DNA of 64,000 bases from Desulfobacteraceae bacterium (GCA_016743945.1 JADGFI010000001.1:397901-461900); one strand, 5' to 3'. Counted from the first letter of the stretch, positions 31,548 to 41,865 are shown. Program-made: numbers and translations. The notes: generated by a model from the letters alone, not told the origin.

Positions 31548-33596
31548 TCAGACCTTGAATCTGCCGGCCATCTTGTTGAGATCCTCTGCCAGGGCCGACA
31601 AATTTTTTGCACTTAGTTTGACCTGATTGCTTCTGTTTGCCATATCGGCGGCAGATTGATTCACCTCTGAAATATCTTTGGTGATCTCATCGGCCACAGC
31701 TGAACTCTGGCTGACATTCAGGTTTACCTCCTGGATACCGGAGGATGCCTGATTGATATTTTCGGCAATCTCCCGGGTGGCGGCAGATTGTTCTTCCACT
31801 GCAGTGGCAATGGTTGATACTATTTCGTCAACATTATTGATCACTGCACTGATTTCAGTAATCCCGCCCAGGGTACTTGAGGCACTTTCCTGGATATTGC
31901 CAATCTTATTTTTTATATCCATGGATGCTTTGGAGGTCTGGTTTGCCAGATCCTTTATCTCATTGGCGACAACGGCAAAGCCTTTTCCGGCATCACCGGC
32001 TCTGGCGGCTTCAATGGTGGCGTTCAAGGAGAGCAGGTTGACCTGTTCGGAAATATCGGTGATGGTTTCAACCACTTTTCCAATGGATTGGGCAGCTTCT
32101 CCCAGTTCATTCATTTTTCGGGTGGAATCGGTAACCTTGGATACGGCCTGGCCGGATATTTGTCTTGCATTTTCCGCATTTTGTGCAATTTCATTAATGG
32201 TGGCATTCATCTCCTCGGCCGCCGTTGCAACTGTGTCGGTATTGGTGCTGGATTCTTCCATGGCCGCTGATATGGAATTCATGCTGGACGTCATCTCTTC
32301 GGCAGCCGCTGCCACAGTTCCCGATTTGTCAGATGTCTGGGCAGACCCCACGGACATATGTTCTGCAATGGATGACAATTCCGTGGAAGAGTCCGAAAGG
32401 GTGTTCACGCTTTGGGTGATGTCTGTTATCATTTTTTGCAGTTTGCCGATGAACCCATTAAAAACCTCGGCTAACTGCCCCAGTTCATCCCTGCTCTGAA
32501 CCTCCAGTCGCTTGGTCAGATCTCCTTCCCCATCGGAAATATCGCGCAGGCTTTCGATTACTTTATTCACCGGTCCCACAATAACGATGCGGGAGAGAAA
32601 CAAGATCAAAAGACCCAACAGCACTAAGAAAAAGACTGAAACCATAATACTGATATTTCTCATCTTATACACCCCTTCCAGTATACGGCTTACCGGAGCG
32701 GTGATAAAAATTGACCAGGGGGTTTGGGTTGCTCCGATGGTGATGGGGGAAATGGTGAGCACGCCTTTTTTCCCGGAGGTCTCCAGTATAAAATCAATAT
32801 GACGGGTCTCCGATTTTTTGACTGCCTTGGATACGGCCTCGGGATACTGATCATTGCTCAGTTTTCCCACCTTTTTTTTATCCGGGTGGGCCGCAATCAT
32901 ACCGCTGGATGTCACCAGAACGGCATATCCCTCTTCATAGGGGGTGATCGTGTTTACCAGTTCTGCGATCTGCTCCATGGAAAAGTCCACGCCGGCCACT
33001 CCAAGCGTCTTGCCATCAATTATTATGGGAACACATACACTGACCAGCATAATGGTTTTTCCGCCTACTTCATAGGAAAAGGGATCCATGATCACCTCTT
33101 TTTTGGTGTCCCTGGCCCGTGTATACCATTCTCCGTCCAAGTCAACGCATGTTTCCAGGTGAACACCCCCCACCCGGTTCCAATAGGGAGCAAATCTTCC
33201 CTTGTCCGTATGGCCGGCTGTTCCCTGAAAATCGTTGTCAAGTTTGTCCAGGGTATTGGGCTCCCACACCATCCACATTCCCAGATATCCTGAATTGTTA
33301 ATCAATATTCCTTGTATCATGGTCAGGATACTGTCTCTTTTTACCAGTGTGTTGGTCTTCTCCATATTTTGGATGGCATAGGCAAGGGCCCTTGCCGAGT
33401 CCAGGGCATTTTCAATGTCTACCCGGATCTGATTGGAATATTCCCTGGAAAGGGCATCCATTTTATCCAGGGCCTCTTTATTGGAAAGATTTGTAGCCTT
33501 TGTGGTAATCAGACTGACAGTGATGGCAAATGAAATCACCACCACAAACCCGATGGATGCCACTAATTTACTGGTTAACTTTAAATTTTTGAACAT
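31548..33596 (-). CDS. methyl-accepting chemotaxis protein with dCache sensor
   Basis: About 682 residues from ATG 33596, which has AGGAGG five to six bases before it. The frame to 33632 adds 12 unlikely residues. A first membrane helix (residues 8-30) leads to a periplasmic double-Cache domain with MWMVWEPNTLD and GVAGVDFSMEQI, a second helix near 305-330, a HAMP domain (IVGPVNKVIESLRDI), then the long signalling coiled coil with the hairpin tip EISEQVNLLSLNATIEAAR-type segment. Such receptors control CheA, and dCache domains often bind amino acids or organic acids. No other chemotaxis genes are near. Confidence 0.95.
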   Translation of the reverse strand: MFKNLKLTSKLVASIGFVVVISFAITVSLITTKATNLSNKEALDKMDALSREYSNQIRVDIENALDSARALAYAIQNMEKTNTLVKRDSILTMIQGILINNSGYLGMWMVWEPNTLDKLDNDFQGTAGHTDKGRFAPYWNRVGGVHLETCVDLDGEWYTRARDTKKEVIMDPFSYEVGGKTIMLVSVCVPIIIDGKTLGVAGVDFSMEQIAELVNTITPYEEGYAVLVTSSGMIAAHPDKKKVGKLSNDQYPEAVSKAVKKSETRHIDFILETSGKKGVLTISPITIGATQTPWSIFITAPVSRILEGVYKMRNISIMVSVFFLVLLGLLILFLSRIVIVGPVNKVIESLRDISDGEGDLTKRLEVQSRDELGQLAEVFNGFIGKLQKMITDITQSVNTLSDSSTELSSIAEHMSVGSAQTSDKSGTVAAAAEEMTSSMNSISAAMEESSTNTDTVATAAEEMNATINEIAQNAENARQISGQAVSKVTDSTRKMNELGEAAQSIGKVVETITDISEQVNLLSLNATIEAARAGDAGKGFAVVANEIKDLANQTSKASMDIKNKIGNIQESASSTLGGITEISAVINNVDEIVSTIATAVEEQSAATREIAENINQASSGIQEVNLNVSQSSAVADEITKDISEVNQSAADMANRSNQVKLSAKNLSALAEDLNKMAGRFKV

Positions 33597-33867
33597 TGTA
33601 TCCTCCTGTTTTTGATATGTTTTTTTCGCCAATTCGCAGTTGTTTTTTTTGATTTGTAATCAATCCGATTGAGTATCGGAGAATTAATAATAACGACATA
33701 TTTGAATATTTGCAAGATTAGAAAATTCCGGCCTTTTTACCCCGGGTCTTGGCAGAAGGGTTTCTTCTCCTATCAAGATGTGTTTAAAACAGCAAAATTG
33801 GAAGAATGTCTTAAAAACTTGAGCGGAGACCTTGTTGCTCAAGGCTTTGGAGCATTTTATGGGGGAT

Positions 33868-34692
33868 TTAATATGGATTTGATTTTTGGCTGCGCACAAA
33901 CCAGTCAATCAGTTCTCCTGCCAGAGCCTGTTTGTCCGGGATCATTGGCAGGTGGTCTGCATCAAACCAGTCTGCATCAAGGATTTCTGAAGTATCCATG
34001 GATATCTGACCACTGTCATATTGGGCGGTAAATCCGATCATCAGGCTGTCTGGGAAGGGCCAGGACTGGCTTTTAAAATAGGTAATGTTTTTAACCTGAA
34101 TGCCCACTTCTTCAAAAATTTCCCGGCGCAGGCATTCTTCCAATGTTTCCCCTGGTTCGACAAACCCGGCCAACACACTGAACATTTTTTTATTGGGGAA
34201 ATTGACCCCCCTGGCCAGCAGTATTTGATTGCCTTTCACGATGGCGGTGATGATGGCAGGTGAGATCCGAGGGTAATGGTGTAAATCACAGGAAGGACAA
34301 ACCCTGGCAAATTCATTTTCTTTTCTGCTTGTTTGGGTGCCGCAGCGGCCGCAAAATTTAAAATTTATATTCCAGTCATGGATCTGTCGGGCATAGCCGG
34401 CCATGAACCAGAAAATTTCCTCAACCCTGGTATAAAGGGATCTTAGCTTAACGAATTCATGGGCTGGCGGTATTTTCTCCGGGTCAATCTTTCCGCAATA
34501 ACAAGGAATATCCCTGTGGGTGCCAAAAAAACAAAGATCCTTTAATCCCAAGGGAACAGCTTTATTCTCCATACAGGGAACGGCTATATTCGTGTCAATT
34601 CGATGGATCAAAATGTCAGCGCTGGAGAAAATAAAAAAATAGGCCCTTGGAGGGAGCGGGGTGGGTGGGGTTACCGATTTTATAAAATCCAT
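33868..34692 (-). CDS. nudC: NADH pyrophosphatase / RNA de-NADding Nudix hydrolase NudC
   Basis: 274 residues with the full NudC layout: N-terminal domain, zinc ribbon CGRCGT...CPSC near residue 115-135, Nudix box GFVEPGETLEECLRREIFEEVGI (residues about 175-197), and the NudC-specific SQSWPFPDSLM after it. NudC splits NADH to NMNH and AMP and removes NAD caps from RNA. The start ATG 34692 has a weak ribosome site. The gene is on its own, between the chemoreceptor and ilvC, with no sign of operon structure. Confidence 0.93.
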   Translation of the reverse strand: MDFIKSVTPPTPLPPRAYFFIFSSADILIHRIDTNIAVPCMENKAVPLGLKDLCFFGTHRDIPCYCGKIDPEKIPPAHEFVKLRSLYTRVEEIFWFMAGYARQIHDWNINFKFCGRCGTQTSRKENEFARVCPSCDLHHYPRISPAIITAIVKGNQILLARGVNFPNKKMFSVLAGFVEPGETLEECLRREIFEEVGIQVKNITYFKSQSWPFPDSLMIGFTAQYDSGQISMDTSEILDADWFDADHLPMIPDKQALAGELIDWFVRSQKSNPY

Positions 34693-34731
34693 TGAAATGC
34701 CTGGTGTTTAAAAATTAATGGCCGGCTCTTT

Positions 34732-34779
34732 ATCCCCAAGGCTCAAATGAGAATGGTTTGAGCATGCTTCCCTGGGGAT
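34732..34779. promoter_or_regulatory. nested inverted repeat upstream of nudC
   Basis: ATCCCCA (34732-34738) pairs with TGGGGAT (34773-34779), and inside them GCTCAAA (34741-34747) pairs with TTTGAGC (34757-34763). It could be a 5' leader structure of nudC or the remains of a terminator. I cannot assign it to a known RNA family. Confidence 0.25.
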
Positions 34780-34902
34780 GATATCCTTTTTTTTCCGGAA
34801 AATAAAGATCAGTTTTCGGCCGCACACGAATCGATTCTGGCAGTCTCGTCAACCGATCTTGAAGGGAAAAAATCATGGCTGTTTTCAGTGGTCAAAAAAA
34901 AG

Positions 34903-34932
34903 TCGTTCCAGAAAGGGCAGCTTCTGGAACGA
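34903..34932. terminator. bidirectional terminator after ilvC
   Basis: TCGTTCCAGAA and TTCTGGAACGA form an 11-bp perfect stem around eight bases, with an A run on the left and TTTTTATTTTT on the right. On the minus strand it follows the ilvC stop by 36 bases. Confidence 0.75.
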
Positions 34933-34968
34933 TTTTTATTTTTGTTATAATATCGGGATTTTCAGCCC

Positions 34969-36441
34969 CTAGAGGATGGGTTTCATCGCCCGCATATAGG
35001 TTCTCAGGGTTTTCCCCACTTTTTCAACACTTGTGGTTCGGATGGCGTCGTTGACCTGGATGAGGGCAAGGTTGTCGCAGCCGGTATCTTTTATCTCAAG
35101 CCCCCTGCCAATGACATTGGTATCAACGGCTTCCATGAACGCTTTGAGCATGGGGACGGCTTTGTGGGCAAAGAGATAGCATCCGTATTCAGCGGTATCG
35201 GAGATGACCACATTCATTTCATAGAGTTTTTTTCTGGCAATGAGGTTGGCAATGAGGGGGACCTCATGGAGGGATTCATAATAGGCGGATTCTTCAATGA
35301 TCCCGGCGGACACCATGGTATCAAATGCCAGTTCCACGCCGGCCTTGACCATGGCCACCATGAGAATCCCATTGTCAAAGTATTCCTGTTCGGTGATCTC
35401 TTTGTCCGTGGAAGATGATTTTTCAAAGGGGGTCTTAGCTGTTTGGGCCCGCCAGGTGAGCAAATTGATGTCATCATTTGCCCAGTCTTCCATCATGGTG
35501 GTTGAAAAATGGCCGGTCATGATATCATCCATGTGCTTTTTGAACAAAGGGGCCATGATTTCTTTGAGCTGTTCGCAAAGATCAAAGGCGATTATTTTGG
35601 CCGGATTGCTCAATCGGTCCATCATATTGGTGATGCCGCCGTGTTTTAAGGCCTCGGTAACGGTTTCCCAGCCGTGCTGGACCAGCTTGGAAGCGTAACC
35701 CGCATCCATGCCTTTTTCCATCATTTTGTCATAGCAGAGCAAAGAGCCCGCCTGGAGCATGCCGCAGAGAATGGTCTGTTCTCCCATGAGATCGGATTTT
35801 ACCTCTGCCACAAATGAAGACATGAGCACCCCGGCCTTATCTCCGCCTGTCCCCGCTGCGTAGGCCTTGGCCAGCTCCAGACCTTCGCCCCGGGGATCAT
35901 TTTCCCGGTGGACGGCAATGAGGGTGGGAACGCCAAACCCTCGTTTATATTCTTGTCTGACTTCTGTGCCAGGAGATTTGGGGGCCACCATGATCACGGT
36001 GAGGTCGTCTCTGATCTGCATGCCTTCTTCCACAATGTTGAACCCGTGGGAGTAAGAGAGACAGGCATCTTTTTTCATCAGGGGCATGACGGCTTCAACA
36101 ACTTTTGTGTGTTGTTTGTCAGGGGTCAGGTTGATGACAAGGTCGGCAAAAGGAAGGGTGTTTTCATAGGTATCCACGGTAAATCCATTTTCCGTGGCAT
36201 TTTTCCAGGATTGTCTTTTCTCACTGATGGCAGCAGTTCTAAGGGTGTAGGACACATCAAGGCCGCTGTCCCGGAGATTAAGTCCCTGGTGAAGTCCCTG
36301 GGCACCACATCCCACGATGACTATTTTTTTACCCTTTAGGGCGGTGACACCGTTGAATTCGGAACTGTCCATGAACCGGCACTGGGATAATTCTTCGAGC
36401 TGCATCCTCAGGGGCAAGGTATTAAAATAATTGTTACCCAT
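34969..36441 (-). CDS. ilvC: ketol-acid reductoisomerase, class II (IlvC)
   Basis: 490 residues, the size of the long class II enzyme (about 490 against 330 for class I). The N-terminus carries the NADPH motif [21 protein letters not shown], followed by the knotted domain in duplicate. The motif [12 protein letters not shown] with acidic Mg2+ ligands and a second copy ending in [12 protein letters not shown] are visible. The enzyme makes 2,3-dihydroxy acids in valine, leucine and isoleucine synthesis. ATG 36441 has AGGAG. The ilvY-like regulator is about 3 kb away, beyond gspAB, although in enterobacteria ilvY and ilvC are adjacent. A terminator follows at 34903. Confidence 0.95.
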   Translation of the reverse strand: MGNNYFNTLPLRMQLEELSQCRFMDSSEFNGVTALKGKKIVIVGCGAQGLHQGLNLRDSGLDVSYTLRTAAISEKRQSWKNATENGFTVDTYENTLPFADLVINLTPDKQHTKVVEAVMPLMKKDACLSYSHGFNIVEEGMQIRDDLTVIMVAPKSPGTEVRQEYKRGFGVPTLIAVHRENDPRGEGLELAKAYAAGTGGDKAGVLMSSFVAEVKSDLMGEQTILCGMLQAGSLLCYDKMMEKGMDAGYASKLVQHGWETVTEALKHGGITNMMDRLSNPAKIIAFDLCEQLKEIMAPLFKKHMDDIMTGHFSTTMMEDWANDDINLLTWRAQTAKTPFEKSSSTDKEITEQEYFDNGILMVAMVKAGVELAFDTMVSAGIIEESAYYESLHEVPLIANLIARKKLYEMNVVISDTAEYGCYLFAHKAVPMLKAFMEAVDTNVIGRGLEIKDTGCDNLALIQVNDAIRTTSVEKVGKTLRTYMRAMKPIL

Positions 36442-36719
36442 TTTATTCTCCTTTATATAACCTTGTTTAATGTGCTTTTTTATTCTTTTCTATAAAATGG
36501 ACTATTTTTTGTATTGCGTCAAATGAATCCTTTGCAACATAATATTTCGGAAAACGAAACATGGGGGTTGTAATATTTGCAAAGCGGATAAATAATCAAC
36601 TGGGACCTTCAGTAAAGAATTTTGATGTCAGTGGATATAATTTTCTTGACGGTCTTGGTATTATGTGGGATGTGAATGCAGTTGAAATGCCCCTGTTTTT
36701 AATATGATGGAGCAAATAG

Positions 36720-38486
36720 ATGTACAATGCCTTTTTCGATCTCAGGAAGAAACCATTCAAACTGGTTCCAAATCCTGAATTTTTATTTTTGGGAAAATGC
36801 CATGAAGAGGTATTGGCCCATCTGACCTATGCCACTTCCCAGGGAGATGGATTTGTAGAGATTACCGGTGAGGTTGGGACGGGTAAAACAACCTTGTGCC
36901 GAGTGTTTCTTGAAGATCTTGACAAGGATATTGAAGCGGCCTTTATTTTTAATTCAAAACTGGATTCAACACAGCTCATAAAAGCCATTCACAAGGAGCT
37001 TGGAATTGTCAGTATCGCCAATGGTCCCGCAGAGTTGAGCATTGACCTGAATGATTTTTTATTGGAAAAAAAATCCCAGGGGAAATCAGTCATCTTGCTT
37101 ATTGATGAAGCCCAGAATTTGGGAAAAGAGACATTGGAACAACTCAGATTGCTCTCGAATCTGGAAACTACCAGGAGCAAACTTCTCCAGATTATACTCG
37201 TCGGACAGCCTGAATTAAGGGGAATTCTTGATTCCCATGAAATGCGTCAGCTGCGGCAAAGAATCAATTTAAGTTGCCATATTCATCCAATGACACAAAA
37301 GGAAACAGTTGATTATATTACACACCGTGTCAATGTGGCTTCTCGAAAACAACAGATTCTGTTCACCCGTTCAGCGCAAAAGGCAATTTACCGGTTTAGT
37401 CGGGGAATCCCCAGGGTGATTAATATTGTATGTGATCGTTCTCTTCTGGTAGCTTACAGTCTGAACAAAAAAAAAGTAAACCCTTCCAGTGTAAAAATTG
37501 CTGTTGATGAATTGGATATGCGCCCGAAAATTGTGTCCAGGTCTGATTCTCTTTGGAAAAAAACAGCAATGGCCTTCTCAATGATTGTTACACTGTGTCT
37601 TCTTTATGCGGTATTCATGGGGCTTCCATTGGAATGGCCAGCTATTATGAAAATAGATAGTATGAAAATGGATAAAAATGAAGTCAAAATGATAGCGGAA
37701 CCAATAGCAGGGTTCGCATCCTTTGATCCGGTTAAAGAGGTGACGCGTCCATTGGTTGAGACAGAACCACCGCAGCCGCCAGACCCTGTTTTAACAACGG
37801 TTTTTCAAACGGCTGAGGCCAGTCAAATTTTGTCTTTTATTAAAGATACTGCAACTCGGGAGATGACCTTGCTTCATGTTGCTTCCCTCTGGAACAGTGA
37901 ATCAATGGTTCATTTGAATCCTTTAACACAGCAGATAGAATCCAATATTCAATTTTTTAAAATTGCAGCCGCCCAAAATAATTTGAGAATGATGTATTTA
38001 GAAAATGATCCTGCTCTTATAGGAACGTTCAACCTTCCTGTTATTTTCGGTTTTTCATTACCGGGTGATCCTGTAAAATATTTTCTCGGGATTGAAGCCA
38101 TTACACCGGACAATGAATATGTTATTTTCCCGGTGGGGGAAAAAAAATATAAGATTGGTTTGAAAGAACTGCTGCCCTATCTGATTGGGGATATGTATAT
38201 CGCTTGGAAGGATAATTTTGGTTATGACAGAGTCATCTCCGGCGCTTCATCCAAAGATTCGATTATGTCCCTTAAACTGCTTTTATCTGAAATAGGCTTT
38301 CCCCTAATTGATAAGACGCCAGTCTATGATGGCCCGGTGAAACAAGCAATAAAACAGATTCAACAAAAATATGGACTTGAGGTGGATGGACTTGTCGGGC
38401 CGTTGACAAAAATGGTGCTGTTTAATGAAAAAAAACAAAATACAGTGCCCTATTTAAACAGCACCCGGTTCGAGTTAGCGCAGTGA
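36720..38486 (+). CDS. gspA: ExeA/GspA-type ATPase with peptidoglycan-binding domain
   Basis: 588 residues. The N-terminal AAA ATPase begins YNAFFDLRKKPFKLVPNPEF as in ExeA, with Walker A GEVGTGKTTLC and Walker B VILLIDEAQNL. One membrane segment (about 282-302) is followed by a periplasmic part with a C39-like, probably inactive peptidase fold (VIFGFSLPGDPVKYFLGIEA) and a C-terminal peptidoglycan-binding domain with YGLEVDGLVGPLT. GspA works with GspB to let the type II secretion secretin cross the cell wall. gspB follows 13 bases on. The other type II secretion genes are not in this window. Confidence 0.92.
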   Translation: MYNAFFDLRKKPFKLVPNPEFLFLGKCHEEVLAHLTYATSQGDGFVEITGEVGTGKTTLCRVFLEDLDKDIEAAFIFNSKLDSTQLIKAIHKELGIVSIANGPAELSIDLNDFLLEKKSQGKSVILLIDEAQNLGKETLEQLRLLSNLETTRSKLLQIILVGQPELRGILDSHEMRQLRQRINLSCHIHPMTQKETVDYITHRVNVASRKQQILFTRSAQKAIYRFSRGIPRVINIVCDRSLLVAYSLNKKKVNPSSVKIAVDELDMRPKIVSRSDSLWKKTAMAFSMIVTLCLLYAVFMGLPLEWPAIMKIDSMKMDKNEVKMIAEPIAGFASFDPVKEVTRPLVETEPPQPPDPVLTTVFQTAEASQILSFIKDTATREMTLLHVASLWNSESMVHLNPLTQQIESNIQFFKIAAAQNNLRMMYLENDPALIGTFNLPVIFGFSLPGDPVKYFLGIEAITPDNEYVIFPVGEKKYKIGLKELLPYLIGDMYIAWKDNFGYDRVISGASSKDSIMSLKLLLSEIGFPLIDKTPVYDGPVKQAIKQIQQKYGLEVDGLVGPLTKMVLFNEKKQNTVPYLNSTRFELAQ

Positions 38487-38499
38487 AAGGTTAAATAAA

Positions 38500-39300
38500 A
38501 TGAGCACCATTTTAAAGGCCTTAAAACAAGCAGAAAAAGACTGCCCTGATCAGGAAAATGAAAACAGCCCGTCATTTAATGTTCGAACAGTTTTAAGCCC
38601 GCGGATGCAGCAGAAGCGAAGTAATTTCTTAAGTTCAGGCCGGGTTGTGATTCCCTTGGTGGTAATTAGCGTGGCAATAATTTTTTATATTTTTTTTCCG
38701 ATTAACAATAATTTCAATCCTCAACCCGCCTTTACCGGAAAACAGTCCCAGGTATTGGACACACAGGTTGTTATCGGAAAAGGCCAAGAACAAATAGTTA
38801 CTAAATCGACACCCCAATCTTTTGATCTACCGAGAACTCCAAATGAACGGGTTTTAACCCCTGAGCCGGTTCATCAAGTTCCGGTTAGGAACGTATTATC
38901 AAAGAAAGTTAAAGAAAACCCCCTAGCACCTTTAGATACCGATTTTTTAAAAAAAATGTCTAAACCCTTTATTAAGCAGAAAATAAAGGACCCTGCTCCT
39001 TTAACCGGTGAAGCGCCAACATCAGGCCAATCGAAAATGAAAGATTCGGTCAAGGATGAAAAAGAGTTATTAAAGGCCACGTCACCTAACCCGATAATCC
39101 TTCCTCTGGAAAATGACAGTTTGAAAGTTCAGGCCATCTCCTGGGACCAGAGACACGCAAACCGGATTGCCGTGATTGATAACCATGTTCTCAGAGAAGG
39201 CGATTTTGTTCAAGGGTATCGCCTGGTAAGCATTGAAAAGGACTCAGTGATTTTGCATTATTCAGGAAACGACTATCGATTGGGATTTAGATATCGATAG
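38500..39300 (+). CDS. gspB: type II secretion assembly protein GspB
   Basis: 266 residues: a short cytoplasmic N-terminus (MSTILKALKQAEKD, the hallmark of this family), one membrane helix near 50-68, a long Pro/Lys-rich periplasmic linker, and a C-terminal GspB domain with LKVQAISWDQRHANRIAVID and LREGDFVQGYRLVSI. GspB partners GspA in placing the secretin. The linker is poorly conserved and low in complexity, as expected. The gene ends 99 bases before ilvY. Confidence 0.9.
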   Translation: MSTILKALKQAEKDCPDQENENSPSFNVRTVLSPRMQQKRSNFLSSGRVVIPLVVISVAIIFYIFFPINNNFNPQPAFTGKQSQVLDTQVVIGKGQEQIVTKSTPQSFDLPRTPNERVLTPEPVHQVPVRNVLSKKVKENPLAPLDTDFLKKMSKPFIKQKIKDPAPLTGEAPTSGQSKMKDSVKDEKELLKATSPNPIILPLENDSLKVQAISWDQRHANRIAVIDNHVLREGDFVQGYRLVSIEKDSVILHYSGNDYRLGFRYR

Positions 39301-39399
39301 ATTGACCGGTTTTTATCAAGTGATCAATGGCCGGAGAAGTGATTCTGGCAGGACTAGAACAACTTGGGTATATATTGATTTAAAAAAAAGAGGGTGTCT

Positions 39400-40287
39400 A
39401 TGGATATTAGGACCTTGGAATTGTTCAGGCAGCTTTCAGTCTCCCTTCATTTTGCCCGGACCAGCCTTGCCTGCAATATTACGCCTTCGGCCCTGACCCG
39501 GGTGATCCAGCGTCTGGAAACCGATGTGGGAGCACAATTGTTTATACGGGATAACAGGTCTGTGGAACTGACCTTTGCCGGGGTTGCCTTTAAAAAATAT
39601 GCCGAAGATGTGATCCTGCGATGGGAGAAGCTTCAGAGGGAGCTCTCCGAAGAGAATGTCCTTTCCGGAGAAATTTCTTTGTATTGTTCGGTGACAGCCG
39701 CCTATAGTATTTTGCCCGATATTATCACCCAATACCGGGCGGTTCACCCCAAGGTTCAGATTCGACTGGAGACCGGGGATCCTGCCCGAGCGTTGTCCCG
39801 GCTTGTCAATCGGGATGTGGATGCGGTTATTGCCGCCCTGCCCGAAAAGATGCCAAAACATCTCACCTTTCTGAAAATGGCCGTAAGTCCCCTTGTCTTT
39901 ATCTCGTCCAGACGGTTTCCCGGCATCATTGTGTACAAAAATGGCGTCATAGATTGGGAAAAAACCCCCATGATTATTGCAGATGTCGGTTTGAGTCGGG
40001 AACGCATGGATTTGTGGTTTGCAAAAAATCGACTTGTTCCCAATATCTATTCCCGGGTGGCAGGACACGAGGCTATCATTGCCCTGGTGAATCTCGGGTG
40101 CGGCATGGGGCTGGTTCCCAGATTGGTATTGGAAAAAAGTCCTTTTTCAGAAGAGATTTCTATCCTGGATTCTGTGCCCGAACTGCCTGCATATGAGATA
40201 GGCCTGTGTACCATCCAAAATAATTTGACAAATCCAAAGATTCAAGCCCTATGGGCCCTGGCCGGTCAGATTCGGGAGACCGTCTGA
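39400..40287 (+). CDS. ilvY: LysR-type regulator IlvY
   Basis: About 295 residues from ATG 39400, which has AGAGGG upstream. GTG 39394 is too close. The LysR helix-turn-helix covers the first 60 residues, and the ligand-binding part contains GEISLYCSVTAAYSILPDI, AALPEKMP and NLGCGMGLVPRLVLEKSP, all close to enterobacterial IlvY. IlvY senses acetolactate or acetohydroxybutyrate and activates ilvC. Here ilvC lies on the other strand about 3 kb away with gspAB between, so either this IlvY acts at a distance or the neighbourhood was split by insertion of gspAB. Confidence 0.85.
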   Translation: MDIRTLELFRQLSVSLHFARTSLACNITPSALTRVIQRLETDVGAQLFIRDNRSVELTFAGVAFKKYAEDVILRWEKLQRELSEENVLSGEISLYCSVTAAYSILPDIITQYRAVHPKVQIRLETGDPARALSRLVNRDVDAVIAALPEKMPKHLTFLKMAVSPLVFISSRRFPGIIVYKNGVIDWEKTPMIIADVGLSRERMDLWFAKNRLVPNIYSRVAGHEAIIALVNLGCGMGLVPRLVLEKSPFSEEISILDSVPELPAYEIGLCTIQNNLTNPKIQALWALAGQIRETV

Positions 40288-40296
40288 AATCGTTGT

Positions 40297-41079
40297 CTAT
40301 TGGATCAGGTCATGTGTCTGGTCAAAATATTGGCCCAGGGTTTTGGGGGTATGGGAGTCTGATCCCATTACAATGGGGATGTCTCGTTTGATGGCAGACG
40401 TGATGATCCAGGGGCTTGGATAGGTGACTTTTACCGGGTGATTCAGGCCGGCCGTATTGATTTCCATCTTGATCTTATGGGTTTTAATCACATCAAGGGT
40501 CTCTTCTATGAGGGCTTGATACCAGGGGGTTGTTTCGTCAAAATAACGGTTTCCCCCATTGTGTTTTTTAATGACATCCAGGTGGCCGGTAATATCAAAC
40601 CAATGGACGGATGTTGCCGTTTGGAGGGTCTGATAGTATCTGCGGCACAAGGCTTGGATATCGCCCTTAAATCCATGATTTAGGGTGTTCTGGAATTCTT
40701 TTTCATTGCCATTGACCATACAGTGGGAATCGCCTACAAGGAGGCCATGTACCGATGTAATCAAAAGATCCCAGCCCATGGCAGCAATATCCTCAATCCA
40801 GTCAGCTATTTTTGGAATATATTCGATTTCAAGCCCTGTCAGGATGTTCAGCTTGTGGCAATATTGTTGCCGAACTTTGTCAATTTCATTGCGGTAGTCC
40901 TGGAGCCTGCTCTTGTCCATTGCATATCGGGTTTTAAAGGGCAGCGGCATATGATCGGTAATAGCAATCGTGGTGAGCCCTTTTTTAATGGCAGCCCTTG
41001 CCATCTGTTCAATGGTCCCTGTACCGTCTGAATAAGTTGAATGCAGGTGAGCGTCTGAAAAAATATCAATGGGTGTCAT
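40297..41079 (-). CDS. PHP-domain phosphatase, histidinol-phosphatase-like
   Basis: 260 residues with the four PHP metal motifs in order: SDAHLHSTYSDGTG, AITDHM, GLEIEYI and SVHG, then ITGHLD and the closing GSDSHTPKTLGQYF. The PHP superfamily hydrolyses phosphate esters or acts in polymerases, and the length and closing motif resemble HisJ/HisK-type histidinol-phosphatases. No his genes are nearby, so the substrate is uncertain. It converges with ilvY, ten bases from its stop. Confidence 0.85.
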   Translation of the reverse strand: MTPIDIFSDAHLHSTYSDGTGTIEQMARAAIKKGLTTIAITDHMPLPFKTRYAMDKSRLQDYRNEIDKVRQQYCHKLNILTGLEIEYIPKIADWIEDIAAMGWDLLITSVHGLLVGDSHCMVNGNEKEFQNTLNHGFKGDIQALCRRYYQTLQTATSVHWFDITGHLDVIKKHNGGNRYFDETTPWYQALIEETLDVIKTHKIKMEINTAGLNHPVKVTYPSPWIITSAIKRDIPIVMGSDSHTPKTLGQYFDQTHDLIQ

Positions 41080-41192
41080 TGTTTTCTCACAGTGGTTGGG
41101 TATGGTTATTTTTCCTGAATATAAGCAAAAATTTGGGGGGGGTCAATCCGGAAAGGCAAAATATTTTTTTTAACGGTACTTTTTAATTCGGC

Positions 41193-41229
41193 TTGACTTT
41201 GAAAATTTTTGTAAGTAAAGATTACTTAC
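41193..41229 (+). promoter_or_regulatory. promoter with overlapping TetR-type operator
   Basis: TTGACT (41193-41198) lies 17 bases before a weak -10 (TAAAGA). An eight-base perfect inverted repeat with a three-base centre, GTAAGTAA-AGA-TTACTTAC (41211-41229), covers the -10 region, 43 bases before the TetR start. It would let the regulator repress itself and the synthetase gene. Confidence 0.55.
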
Positions 41230-41271
41230 CAATGTGAAAACAAACACAGACCTTAACAAAGACGGGCACCC

Positions 41272-41865
41272 ATGAAACATAAAGGCAAGACAAATCCGCC
41301 GGGAAGAATCAAAATCATGAACGCCTTTTATGCACTGATGAAAGAAAAGGATTTCCATTCCATTACGACAGCTCAAATTGCCAAAACTGCCAAGGTCACA
41401 GAAGGGCTGATTTATAAATATTTCAAGGACAAGAAAGACCTGATTTATCAGGTACTCAATGATCATTTTTTTGAGTTCATGGCAAAAATTCAAAGCCGTG
41501 TGGCCCATGAAAAAACCTGTGTTAAAAAATTGGAAGTGATTATTTTTGCCAGCCTTGAAAGCTATTCAGACAATCGGGTTTTTTCAAAAATTTTGCTGCT
41601 GGAGGTGAGAAATTCTCCGGCATATTTTAACTCCAGCGCCTATGGATTGGTGCGAAAATATGCCGGAACTATCCTTGACATCATTGAGGAGGGAATACAA
41701 ACAAAGGAATTAAAACCGGATACAGACCCGTATCTATTGCGGAAGGTGATCCTCGGGGCCATTGAACATGCCTGTCTCGGGGAAATTATATTTGCCAGGG
41801 AACTTGATATTGACCAGGTATCCAAAGGGATTGCAAACATTGTATTCAACGGAGTAAAAGTATGA
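41272..41865 (+). CDS. TetR/AcrR family transcriptional regulator
   Basis: 197 residues. The N-terminal helix-turn-helix reads FHSITTAQIAKTAKVTEGLIYKYFKDKKDL, and the remainder is all helical, as in acyl-CoA-responsive TetR members. The stop overlaps the next gene, an ADP-forming acyl-CoA synthetase, by four bases. A perfect palindrome lies over its promoter. The coupling suggests that the regulator senses the synthetase's acid or CoA product. Confidence 0.88.
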   Translation: MKHKGKTNPPGRIKIMNAFYALMKEKDFHSITTAQIAKTAKVTEGLIYKYFKDKKDLIYQVLNDHFFEFMAKIQSRVAHEKTCVKKLEVIIFASLESYSDNRVFSKILLLEVRNSPAYFNSSAYGLVRKYAGTILDIIEEGIQTKELKPDTDPYLLRKVILGAIEHACLGEIIFARELDIDQVSKGIANIVFNGVKV

